This document shows positions 9,692 to 17,606 of a stretch of DNA of 64,000 nucleotides, piece by piece. Source of the DNA: Bacteroidota bacterium (GTDB lineage: Bacteria > Bacteroidota > Bacteroidia > Palsa-965); the NCBI GenBank assembly GCA_020402865.1, contig JADBYT010000006.1:124001-188000 (forward strand), in the 5' to 3' direction. Both the position numbers and the translations under genes were made by a program. The first letter of the stretch is position 1, and each line of letters begins with the position of its first letter. The notes under the pieces were generated by a model. The model had not been told where the DNA came from. It saw only the letters and a program-made list of their open reading frames with translations, and did not search any database.

Positions 9692-10852
9692 TTAGCTCCG
9701 CCGTGTGGCGATGATTGCAAATTTATCTTTGAATTTCAGAATTCTTTTTTCAAAAAGCTCGTAGCTCAACGCAGCTATGAGTGTGGTGAGCGATAAATAA
9801 ATTGAGGCAAATACCCATTTATTTGCACTTCCGATAGCTGGCATTATTTTCATGGAAATTGGCGCAATCAGCATATTATGATACATATACATGCCAAAGG
9901 ATATCTTCCCCAGGTAATGCAGCAATCCGGGCTTTTGCATCTTTGCTGCAAACTTTGTATTGAATAAAAAATCAGCAAACACGAAAAGCATAAATCCTAT
10001 GTAAATGTATTTTCTGAACAAGGGATCTATCGGGTTGGTATATTCAAACCGGTGTTCCAGCATAAGTAAAATGATCAAGCCGGCATAGGCCATAAACCGA
10101 ACAAATCCCGGAATACGTAATTCAATTTTCTTCTGAAAATACAGCCATCCGATCCAGCCGCCAATAGCCATTTCATCCATCCGTGCAAACGTATTCAGGT
10201 AGAAATGAAAATAGTTGAGATCGATATAAATCATGGCATAAAGCCTGTAAAGAAAACTGGCAAAAATTACTGCTGCAAATGCCACCGGCATTTTACGAAC
10301 CGGCACAAAAAACAACAGCAACGGCCAGAAGAGATAAAAATGTTCTTCTACCGAAATCGACCAGAAATGCGCAAAGGGGAATTCGAAATTATTTTCCGAT
10401 ATCACCCTGAAATTACTCATAAACGTGGCCTGCCACAGATAACCCTTGTACGGGGCAACATCCAGCCACTTCAGAAGCAAGGGGGCACAGAGAATCAGAA
10501 AAAAATAAAGCGGCCAGATGCGCAACGCCCTGCGGATATAAAACTTGGGAATATTGATTGTGCCTGTTTTATCTTTTTCGCGGATGAGCAGGTAGGTAAT
10601 GAGAAAACCGGAAATAAGAAAAAACAAATCCACCCCGATGCTGAGGTTGGTGGCGAACCGGTGCGCATACATGCCCGCCATATTCAGTTCCTGCGGCGCA
10701 TCGGGCGATTTGATCAGCCACGACGGGTTGCCAAACCCGCCGGTCATGCCGTTAAATCCGTGCGCAATTACCACACCAAAAGCCGCAATAAACCGCAACA
10801 CATCGAGTGTGGGAAAAAAAACCGGCTTTTGTTGTTCTGCAAGATCCTGCAT
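9692..10852 (-). CDS. Acyltransferase family 3 (OafA-like)
   Basis: A 386-residue integral membrane acyltransferase. It opens with FPTLDVLRFIAAFGVVIAHG (conserved R and H of the family). It continues with SIGVDLFFLISGFLITYLL, YIRRALRIWPLYFF and SISVEEHFYLFWPLL, all hallmark motifs of OafA/YrhL-type O-acetylases, and has ten TM segments. These enzymes acylate surface polysaccharides or peptidoglycan. The gene sits 23 bp upstream of scoB and 12 bp downstream of scoA, interrupting the CoA-transferase pair. Functionally it fits the downstream glycan block better than ketone metabolism. Confidence 0.93.
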   Translation of the reverse strand: MQDLAEQQKPVFFPTLDVLRFIAAFGVVIAHGFNGMTGGFGNPSWLIKSPDAPQELNMAGMYAHRFATNLSIGVDLFFLISGFLITYLLIREKDKTGTINIPKFYIRRALRIWPLYFFLILCAPLLLKWLDVAPYKGYLWQATFMSNFRVISENNFEFPFAHFWSISVEEHFYLFWPLLLFFVPVRKMPVAFAAVIFASFLYRLYAMIYIDLNYFHFYLNTFARMDEMAIGGWIGWLYFQKKIELRIPGFVRFMAYAGLIILLMLEHRFEYTNPIDPLFRKYIYIGFMLFVFADFLFNTKFAAKMQKPGLLHYLGKISFGMYMYHNMLIAPISMKIMPAIGSANKWVFASIYLSLTTLIAALSYELFEKRILKFKDKFAIIATRRS

Positions 10853-10864
10853 GTGTGCAGTTAT

Positions 10865-11575
10865 TTATCCGCGCTTACGAACGGTGCGTTGTTCGATGCG
10901 TTTCTCGTAATTGTTTCCTTTGAAAATGCGCTGCACAAAAATGCCGGGAATGTGAATGTGGTCGGGATCAATTTCGCCCGGCTCTACCAATTCTTCTACT
11001 TCGGCAATGGTAATTTTTGCAGCGCCTGCCATCGGGTCGTTGAAGTTGCGTGCTGTTTTGCGGAATACAAGATTGCCGAACCGGTCGCCTTTCCACGCTT
11101 TCACAATCGAGAAATCAGCATGAAAAGCGGGTTCAAGCAGGTAGTTGCCTTCTTCGCCCTGAAACGTAAAGCGGCGTGTTTCCTTGCCTTCGGCCACTTC
11201 GGTACCAAAGCCGGCTTTTACCCATACGGCAGGCATACCGTACTTTGCAGCCATGCAACGCGTGGCCAGCGTGCCCTGCGGAATAAGATCCACCTCAAGC
11301 ACACCACTCAGCAGCTGGTTTTCAAACTCGGCGTTTTCGCCTACATACGACGAAATCATTTTTTTCACCTGACGCGTTTTCAGCATCAGGCCAATGCCAA
11401 AATCATCCACCCCGGCATTGTTCGAAATGCAGGTGAGCCCGCTTACACCTTTGCGCACGAGCGCATCAATGCAGTTTTCGGGAATGCCGCAAAGCCCGAA
11501 ACCACCCAGCATGAGGGTGGCTCCGTTTTCAATATCACGCACGGCCTCATCGGCTCCGGATACTACTTTATTCAT
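10865..11575 (-). CDS. scoA: 3-oxoacid CoA-transferase subunit A
   Basis: The 236-residue protein matches the alpha subunit of succinyl-CoA:3-ketoacid CoA-transferase. It shows GATLMLGGFGLCGIPENCI at the N-terminus (the CoA-binding GGFG loop), SNNAGVDDFGIG, ELIPQGT-like LIPQGTLATRC, and GNLVFRKTARNFN near the C-terminus. With ScoB it forms the active enzyme. It begins 23 bp downstream of the class A PBP stop, so it is likely read through from the PBP promoter, and the acyltransferase gene follows after 12 bp. Confidence 0.96.
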   Translation of the reverse strand: MNKVVSGADEAVRDIENGATLMLGGFGLCGIPENCIDALVRKGVSGLTCISNNAGVDDFGIGLMLKTRQVKKMISSYVGENAEFENQLLSGVLEVDLIPQGTLATRCMAAKYGMPAVWVKAGFGTEVAEGKETRRFTFQGEEGNYLLEPAFHADFSIVKAWKGDRFGNLVFRKTARNFNDPMAGAAKITIAEVEELVEPGEIDPDHIHIPGIFVQRIFKGNNYEKRIEQRTVRKRG

Positions 11576-11598
11576 AGGTTCTTTTCTGTTTGCTGTGG

Positions 11599-13887
11599 TT
11601 ATAAATCATCGCCAAAAAGCGGATCATCAAATCCGGTATCGAAAATCGGATCTTCATCTTTCTCGTACTTCGAGCAATCGAGATCAAGGTGTATTTTTCC
11701 GCGTGGTTTCGGGAATTCGCCTTTCGATACTTTCAGTGTTTTATCGGCATACACTTTCTGGAAGAACAAGCCCCAGATAGGCAGCGCCATACTTGCGCCC
11801 TGCCCTTCGCTGGTGTTGTCGAAGTGTACGCTGCGGTCTTCGGCACCTACCCATGCGCCGGCCGCAAGTTCGGGTGTGAGACCGATAAACCAGCCGTCGG
11901 AGTTGTTTTGCGTGGTGCCGGTTTTGCCTGCAATGGCGTTGGTAAGTTTATAGCGCCCGCGCAGGCGGCCGGCTGTACCGCCAAGTACAACGCCCTGCAT
12001 GAGATTAATCATCAGGTAGGCTTTTTCTTCGCGCAGTACTTCGCGGCTCTTCGGAATAAACTCTTCAAGCACTTTGCCGTTTTTGTCTTCGATGCGGGTA
12101 ATGAATGTGGGCTCAATCCATGTGCCTTTGTTGGCAAATGTGCTGTTGGCGCCCACCATTTCAAATACCGAAATATCAGCCGTTCCCAAACAAAGCGAAG
12201 GCACAGGATCAAGCGGCGAAGTAATGCCCACACTTTGCGCAAAACTCACCACGGCCTGCGGACCAAACTGCTTCATGATGTACGCGGTCACATAGTTTAC
12301 CGAGTTGGCTAATGCTTTGCGCATGGTAAGCATTTGCCCGTTCAGCTTGTTGTCTGAATTATCAGGACACCACTCGCGGCCATTGTGGTCGATGCAGGTG
12401 CGCACGTTCGGAATCTGATCGCACGGCGACCAGCCTTCCTGAATGGCCAGCGCATACACAAACGGCTTGAAGGTAGAACCTACCTGACGGCGGCCTTCCT
12501 TTACGTGGTCGTACTGGAAGTGACGGAAGTTGATGCCGCCCACCCAGGCGCGCACGTAGCCGGTTTGCGGCTCCATGGCCATAAAGCCGGCCTGTAAAAA
12601 GCCTTTGTAGTAACGGATGGAATCCATCGGTGTCATCACCGTATCAATATCGCCGCGCCACGAAAACACCGTCATGTTTGTTTTCGTGTGAAATGCTTTT
12701 TCGATCTCTGCTTCGGAGGCTTTGGCTTCCTTGAGTTTGCGGTAACGCTCGCTGCGTTTCATGCCCGAAGTGAGAATCTGGTCAATCTCCTTCTGCGTGA
12801 CACGGTAGCTGAACGGCGCATTCTTTTTCTTCTTCAGCGACTTGTCGAAACGTCCCTGCAAATCGGCCATGTGCTCGCTAACGGCAGCTTCGGCGTGTTT
12901 CTGCATGGCCGGATTGATGGTGGTGTAAATGCGCAGTCCGTCGCGGTAAAGATCGTAGGGCTTGTTATCGGGGCGTAAATGTTCCTTGCACCATTTCTTC
13001 ATGAAATTGTTGCGCAGGTATTCGCGGAAATACGGTGCGGGGCCTTCCTTGTGGCTTTCGGGACGGAACGTTACTTTGAGCGGAAGTTTGGAAAGCGAAT
13101 CGTACTGCGCAGCGGTAATGTGGCCGGCGTTGCGCATTTGTGCCAGCACCACGTTGCGGCGGAACTTAGCCGTATCGGGGCGGCTGATAGGATTGAAAAG
13201 CGAGGGATTCTGACACATGCCTACCAGCATGGCGGCCTCTTCAATTTTAAGCGAGTCGGCAGTGGTGTTGAAATATACTTTGGCGGCCGACTTGATGCCT
13301 ACGGCGTTGTAGGTGTAATCGAATTTGTTGAGGTAAAGGGTGAGAATTTCTTCTTTGGTGTAAAGCCGCTCAAGACGCACGGCAATAATCCACTCTTTAA
13401 ACTTCTGCATGCCGCGTTTCACGGCGCTCGAATAATCGGCTTTGTGAAACTGCATTTTGGCAAGCTGTTGTGTAATGGTTGAACCGCCGCCCGAACGACG
13501 ATCGCCGCTGAGCAACGATTTTACAAGCACACGCCCCAAACTGCGGCTGTCAATGCCTGAATGTGCTTCAAAGCGCACGTCTTCAGTAGCAATGAGCGCA
13601 TTGATCACGTCCTTGTCAATTTCGCCGTAGTTGATATTTACGCGGTTTTCGGCGTAAAAACGCCCCACCTCACTGCCGTCGGAAGCCAGAATAACCGTAG
13701 CCTGATTGCTTTCGGGGTTTTGCAGCTCTTCCACATCGGGAAGATCAGAAAAGAGAATAAGACTGATGAGCAGCAGAAACAGCGCAGCAAACGGACTAAT
13801 GAAAATAATCCAGAACCAGCGCAGCATCCGGCGGTGCGGATTTGCTCCTGTTTTTTCGGTGGAACCGGCAGTGGTTTTTTTGGCCAT
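11599..13887 (-). CDS. Class A penicillin-binding protein (PBP1A type)
   Basis: A bifunctional peptidoglycan glycosyltransferase/transpeptidase of 762 residues, anchored by one N-terminal TM helix (about 22-47) after a Lys/Arg-rich cytoplasmic tail. The GT51 domain shows TEDVRFEAHSGID (catalytic Glu, E102) and GGGSTITQQLAK (about 133-144). The transpeptidase domain shows the SxxK motif in GSTFKPFVYA, SxN in ANSVNYVTA and the KTGTT box. It polymerises and cross-links cell-wall strands in the periplasm. The C-terminus is acidic. A TACTTTTG promoter element lies just upstream. scoA follows closely on the same strand. Confidence 0.96.
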   Translation of the reverse strand: MAKKTTAGSTEKTGANPHRRMLRWFWIIFISPFAALFLLLISLILFSDLPDVEELQNPESNQATVILASDGSEVGRFYAENRVNINYGEIDKDVINALIATEDVRFEAHSGIDSRSLGRVLVKSLLSGDRRSGGGSTITQQLAKMQFHKADYSSAVKRGMQKFKEWIIAVRLERLYTKEEILTLYLNKFDYTYNAVGIKSAAKVYFNTTADSLKIEEAAMLVGMCQNPSLFNPISRPDTAKFRRNVVLAQMRNAGHITAAQYDSLSKLPLKVTFRPESHKEGPAPYFREYLRNNFMKKWCKEHLRPDNKPYDLYRDGLRIYTTINPAMQKHAEAAVSEHMADLQGRFDKSLKKKKNAPFSYRVTQKEIDQILTSGMKRSERYRKLKEAKASEAEIEKAFHTKTNMTVFSWRGDIDTVMTPMDSIRYYKGFLQAGFMAMEPQTGYVRAWVGGINFRHFQYDHVKEGRRQVGSTFKPFVYALAIQEGWSPCDQIPNVRTCIDHNGREWCPDNSDNKLNGQMLTMRKALANSVNYVTAYIMKQFGPQAVVSFAQSVGITSPLDPVPSLCLGTADISVFEMVGANSTFANKGTWIEPTFITRIEDKNGKVLEEFIPKSREVLREEKAYLMINLMQGVVLGGTAGRLRGRYKLTNAIAGKTGTTQNNSDGWFIGLTPELAAGAWVGAEDRSVHFDNTSEGQGASMALPIWGLFFQKVYADKTLKVSKGEFPKPRGKIHLDLDCSKYEKDEDPIFDTGFDDPLFGDDL

Positions 13888-13894
13888 AGCGGCT

Positions 13895-13902
13895 CAAAAG
13901 TA
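13895..13902 (-). promoter_or_regulatory. Predicted -7 promoter element for the class A PBP gene
   Basis: On the minus strand this reads TACTTTTG, matching the Bacteroidota TAnnTTTG -7 consensus, 8 bases before the ATG. No clear -33 TTG at ideal spacing was identified, so this is a motif-based call. Confidence 0.45.
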
Positions 13903-13995
13903 AGCAATTTCAAGGGGTGTTGAAACAGCCCTGCACAGTTGCCGGCAATTCGTTTGCAAATGTGTGTATGCGGCTGATAACTGTGAGGTTTACGT

Positions 13996-14928
13996 TTATG
14001 CCACTTTGAGCACCACATTGCCTTTTTTGTGCCCGGCATCCACATACACATGCGCCTGCACGGCCTCACTGAGCGGATACGTTTTGTCGATCACCGCTTT
14101 CAAATGCCCGCCTTCAAACAGTTTGCGCAGTAGTTCAAGCTGTGCGCGGCTTTCTCTGGCATAATCGCCGCCGGCCACCGATTTAAAGAGCCCGCCTGCA
14201 CGAAGCAGTTTTTTACCCTGCTCGGCCGGCAGTTTACCTACGGCATCAAACACCAGATCAAAACGGCCTGCACCGTGCGAAATATTCGTTTTGTCGTAAC
14301 ACACCACCTTACCCGCACCGATGCTTTGCAGCAGTGCCGCATTCGCCGTGCTGCACACTGCGGTCACTTCGGCGTTGTAATAGCCGGCTATTTGCACCGC
14401 CGCCACACCCACCGCACCCGATGCGCCGTAAATCATTACTTTTTGTCCGGCGCGCTTTTCAATGCCTGCCTGCTGCAAAAAGTAAACCGCTGTTTGTCCG
14501 CCAAACAAAATTGCAGCCGCTTCTTCAAACGAAGCATTTACCGGTTTGTGCAGCACGGTGCCTTTTGCTTTTACACTTATATATTCGGCATACGTGCCAA
14601 AGCCGAAACCGGTTAACCCGTAAACCTCATCGCCCACTGCAAATTCAGTTACTCCTTCACCGGTTGCCATCACCACCCCGGCATACACCGTACCTAAAAC
14701 CGGCTTTCGGGGTTTGTTTATACCTATTATCAAACGCATCAGCACACGCTGCCACCAGTTTGCATCCATTGCCCGCACTCGCACATCGCCCGAATTTACG
14801 GCGGTGGCAATAATTTTTACTAATATTTCACCGGTTTTTACAGCGGGCCTGCTCACCTGCGCCAGCTTCAGCACTTCGGGTTTTCCGTAAGCGGTACAGA
14901 TTACCGCTGTCATTTTTTCGCTGCTCAT
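13996..14928 (-). CDS. NAD(P)-dependent MDR oxidoreductase (quinone reductase-like)
   Basis: A 310-residue medium-chain dehydrogenase/reductase. The GroES-like N-terminal half carries ATAVNSGDVRVRAMD and GTVYAGVV. The Rossmann half has AAAILFGGQTAVYFL and the nucleotide-binding VMIYGASGAVGVAAVQIA (about residues 145-162). There is no structural or catalytic zinc cysteine cluster, so it belongs with zinc-independent quinone oxidoreductases. The substrate is unknown. It stands alone on the minus strand, 18 bp downstream of the DUF4386-type gene. Confidence 0.9.
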   Translation of the reverse strand: MSSEKMTAVICTAYGKPEVLKLAQVSRPAVKTGEILVKIIATAVNSGDVRVRAMDANWWQRVLMRLIIGINKPRKPVLGTVYAGVVMATGEGVTEFAVGDEVYGLTGFGFGTYAEYISVKAKGTVLHKPVNASFEEAAAILFGGQTAVYFLQQAGIEKRAGQKVMIYGASGAVGVAAVQIAGYYNAEVTAVCSTANAALLQSIGAGKVVCYDKTNISHGAGRFDLVFDAVGKLPAEQGKKLLRAGGLFKSVAGGDYARESRAQLELLRKLFEGGHLKAVIDKTYPLSEAVQAHVYVDAGHKKGNVVLKVA

Positions 14929-14946
14929 CTTATTTAATTATTAAAA

Positions 14947-16023
14947 TTAATTTGGGGTTGATTCGGATTGCGTGTTTGCTTTTCCGCCTTTAATCAGTTT
15001 CCAAAGCGCATAAAACACTTCCCCGCAAATCATGGGCACAACCAGAATGAGTTGAATTGAGGCAAACACCGCTCCGGTTCCGGTAAATAACAATGCAGCA
15101 CCGGAAGTAAGAATGTAACCGATACCGGCAATGATGAGCAGTGTTTTAATCAGCACATTCACCCATTTCTTTCCGCCCTCATTGTGAAACATCAGCCCCA
15201 GCATAATCAGGTGAATGCCGAAAATAATCAACCCCGCATTCCAGATTGTATTAAACGCAAACAGTCCGTTATACACCGCAGCTGCCGAAGCCGTTTGGGT
15301 AACTGAAAACAGACTTGCAATTCCCGCCAAAAGAAAAGCGCCGTACAGCAAGCGCAAAAGTGCAGTGAGTCCGCTCAGTTTGGGGCGCTCTTTTTTATAG
15401 TAGCGCCGCATGGCCGCTGCCGTTACCACATCAAGCACAAAGATCAGCACCCAGCTCACACGCGCTGTTGCAAACTGACCAAATGCGGCGGCCACATTTG
15501 CGGCCGTTAAAGCCTGATTGCCGGCCACAAACAGGGCCGCTAAAGGCGGTGCTGCAATTGCAGCGGCCACCGCCATGAGCAGCAAACTCACACCGATAAT
15601 TAGCGCAAGCTGTCTCTTTGTGAGCGGCTCCCGCTTTTTCGCCGCAGTGGTCTGGCTGCGTTTTTTCAGCCAATGCGCTTTTTGTGCGGTGTGCGTGCGC
15701 GTTGCCGTGCGGTGTGCTGATGGTGTGGTGTGCGTGCGCTGCATACGCGTATGTGTAGGCGTGCGCGCCGGTGCGGCATGGTGCGTGTGCCTTGCTGCGG
15801 GCACAGCTTCCTGTGCGGGTTGCACGGCTTTAAGCACAGTATCGGGAAAGGTGTCGGGATGCGGCTTAAAACGGCCTGCCTGCGGTGTGTGCGACCGCAT
15901 TACATGATAACCTTTAAAATAGCGCCGCTTCTCAATACTGCACGAGGCAAGCAGCGAAAGCAGTATCAACAGCACACACGCACTACAGAAAATTTGTTTT
16001 GCATTCATTCGTTTTGCCATCAA
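14947..16023 (-). CDS. Lipoprotein signal fused to a DUF4386-like membrane domain
   Basis: The 358-residue protein begins with a lipobox-type signal (LLILLSLLASC) followed by SIEKRRYFKGYHV, a sequence style common to small Bacteroidota lipoproteins. Residues of about 45-135 form a low-complexity His/Thr/Arg/Ala-rich linker (repeated HT, RT and TH pairs). The C-terminal half has about six TM helices, with LTALLRLLYGAFLLAGIA, GIHLIMLGLMF and LLIIAGIGYIL resembling DUF4386. A lipid-anchored N-terminus followed by a polytopic domain is odd. If the signal is cleaved and lipidated, the linker would be periplasmic. An alternative start two codons in (MNAKQ) is possible. The function is unknown. Confidence 0.72.
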   Translation of the reverse strand: MMAKRMNAKQIFCSACVLLILLSLLASCSIEKRRYFKGYHVMRSHTPQAGRFKPHPDTFPDTVLKAVQPAQEAVPAARHTHHAAPARTPTHTRMQRTHTTPSAHRTATRTHTAQKAHWLKKRSQTTAAKKREPLTKRQLALIIGVSLLLMAVAAAIAAPPLAALFVAGNQALTAANVAAAFGQFATARVSWVLIFVLDVVTAAAMRRYYKKERPKLSGLTALLRLLYGAFLLAGIASLFSVTQTASAAAVYNGLFAFNTIWNAGLIIFGIHLIMLGLMFHNEGGKKWVNVLIKTLLIIAGIGYILTSGAALLFTGTGAVFASIQLILVVPMICGEVFYALWKLIKGGKANTQSESTPN

Positions 16024-16123
16024 TTTGATACTGCAAAACTAGTCGTGCAAAAAACGGTGCGCATTGACTTTGGGTAAGAAATGCATCTTACCAAAAAATT
16101 TCTGCGTAAACGGCGGTTACTTC

Positions 16124-17062
16124 CTACTTAAACAGCACATTCATTACTTTACCCTGCGCCGTAGGCATGGGCATGCCCAGCAGGTAAGCCGTGGTGCGGC
16201 AAAGATCGCGCTGATCGCCGAAGGTGTTGAGCTCCACGCCTGTTTTGAAATCGGGACCAATGGCAAGGAGTTCTATTTTCCGGCAACCCTCGCACGCATC
16301 GCCGTGGCCGCCAAAACCGCTGCTCACCCCGTCCAGATGCCGGCCATGATCGTTGGTTACAAACACCGCCGTATTGCCGGCGTAGTACGGATCGCTTTGT
16401 ATGGCCTGAAAAATCTGCCATACGTACTGATCGGTAATGCGCACCTGCGCCAGATAATTTGTCCAGTTGTTGGTGTGCCCGGTGTAATCAGGCTCGCGGT
16501 AGCTTATCATCATCAGGTCGGGATGATGGGTGCGCAGTACATCGAGTGCGCGGGCGTGGGTAATTGAATCGGGCCGGTAGCCGGTGCCTGCGCCGCTGTA
16601 GCCCACATCAAAACTCGGCCGGTAGCGGCCCTGCCAGGCCGGGTCCTGACAATCGGTAAGTATGTGCAGCTTGTCTTTCGAGGCCACTAACCACACTTTA
16701 TCAGCCGGTGCCGAAAAGGTTTTGCGGTAATACTGAAACAGCCCCGGCACGGGCGGCAGCTCCTGTCCGCTGTTGTCTATTTGCCAGTGCCCGCCGTTTA
16801 TAATGGCCGTGTGGCCGGCATTGGTGTAGGTAAAGCCTTCGTTGCGGAAATTGGTTAGCAGCACGCCCTGCTGCGCCATGAGTGTGCGGTAGGGAATGTA
16901 TTGCCGCAAACTATCGCCCCAGGTTTCGCTCCAGCGCGGACCATCAACCAGAATAATAATTACACGCTTTGTTTTGCCTTCAAAGGCCGGAATATCTTCC
17001 TTGCAGGTGGAACAGCAAAAAACAATGGCAAGTAAAAAAAGCAGGGTGCGTATTGCGGGCAT
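16124..17062 (-). CDS. Alkaline-phosphatase-superfamily hydrolase, exported
   Basis: A 312-residue protein with an N-terminal hydrophobic signal ending in a Cys cluster (FCCSTCKED), so it may be a lipoprotein. The metal-binding pattern of the phosphatase/phosphodiesterase/sulfatase superfamily is visible: VDGPRW near residue 39, TNAGHTA (candidate nucleophile Thr) near 80, REPDYTGHTNNW, TNDHGRHLDG and GGHGD. The length suggests a compact nucleotide-pyrophosphatase or phosphodiesterase-like enzyme rather than a sulfatase (no CxPxR). It acts in the periplasm or on the outer membrane. The substrate is not evident. It is monocistronic in appearance, 58 bp downstream of gldH. Confidence 0.85.
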   Translation of the reverse strand: MPAIRTLLFLLAIVFCCSTCKEDIPAFEGKTKRVIIILVDGPRWSETWGDSLRQYIPYRTLMAQQGVLLTNFRNEGFTYTNAGHTAIINGGHWQIDNSGQELPPVPGLFQYYRKTFSAPADKVWLVASKDKLHILTDCQDPAWQGRYRPSFDVGYSGAGTGYRPDSITHARALDVLRTHHPDLMMISYREPDYTGHTNNWTNYLAQVRITDQYVWQIFQAIQSDPYYAGNTAVFVTNDHGRHLDGVSSGFGGHGDACEGCRKIELLAIGPDFKTGVELNTFGDQRDLCRTTAYLLGMPMPTAQGKVMNVLFK

Positions 17063-17120
17063 AACCCAAAGTTAACAACCCGGCGCAAACTGGTTGTAAA
17101 TCGCCACCAAAAGAAATGCC

Positions 17121-17606
17121 TTACTGCGCCCGCTCAATGCGGAAACCGGCATCCTTAATGCCGTCGAGGTTTTCGGTGCGCATGGCTTGTTCAATTTCAA
17201 GGCTGTAGTGGCCCGCTTTGGCAAACTTCATCCCTGAGCGGAAACGCATCTGGCAGTCGTGCAGCTCGCCCTGCCCTTTGCCCAGCCAGGTGCCGGTTTG
17301 CGGATTGGCCAGCTGAAACTCAACCGTATCGGTGCTGGTTTGGCCGCCGGGCATGGTGGTGTGAAAAAACACGTAGATGTTGGAGAAGGGATAATCGTCG
17401 GTATGCCGCAGGTTGAAGTAGAGGTTGTAGGGCGTTTGCGTATCGGCAATGTCGAAATCAAACTTCAGCTTCTGGTTCATGTTCCAGGAGCTGTTTTCTA
17501 TTTCGCGGTTTTCTTCAAACAGGCGTGCGCTGTCGCAGCCGGCCACCACAAGCAGCAGCAGGGCAAACGCGGCGGTAAGGAGGTATGCGGGTTTCATGGT
17601 GCGCAT
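17121..17606 (-). CDS. gldH: Gliding motility lipoprotein GldH
   Basis: A 161-residue lipoprotein: signal peptide LLTAAFALLLLVVAGC with lipobox VAGC, then ARLFEENREIENSSWNMNQKLKFDFDI. That early region, the YNLYFNLRHTDDYPFSNIYV core and the closing RTENLDGIKDAGFRIE are characteristic of GldH. GldH is a component needed for gliding and the T9SS in Bacteroidota. The first ATG overlaps the ricT stop (TGATG), so the two are translationally coupled; the fourth codon is also ATG and would be a slightly later start. The ricT-gldH order is a known conserved pairing in this phylum. Confidence 0.93.
   Translation of the reverse strand: MRTMKPAYLLTAAFALLLLVVAGCDSARLFEENREIENSSWNMNQKLKFDFDIADTQTPYNLYFNLRHTDDYPFSNIYVFFHTTMPGGQTSTDTVEFQLANPQTGTWLGKGQGELHDCQMRFRSGMKFAKAGHYSLEIEQAMRTENLDGIKDAGFRIERAQ

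Noticed and set aside
10205-11953. 582-aa plus-strand open frame
   Set aside because: It lies opposite the acyltransferase, scoA and the PBP C-terminus, all with clear family motifs; its translation has no recognisable domain.
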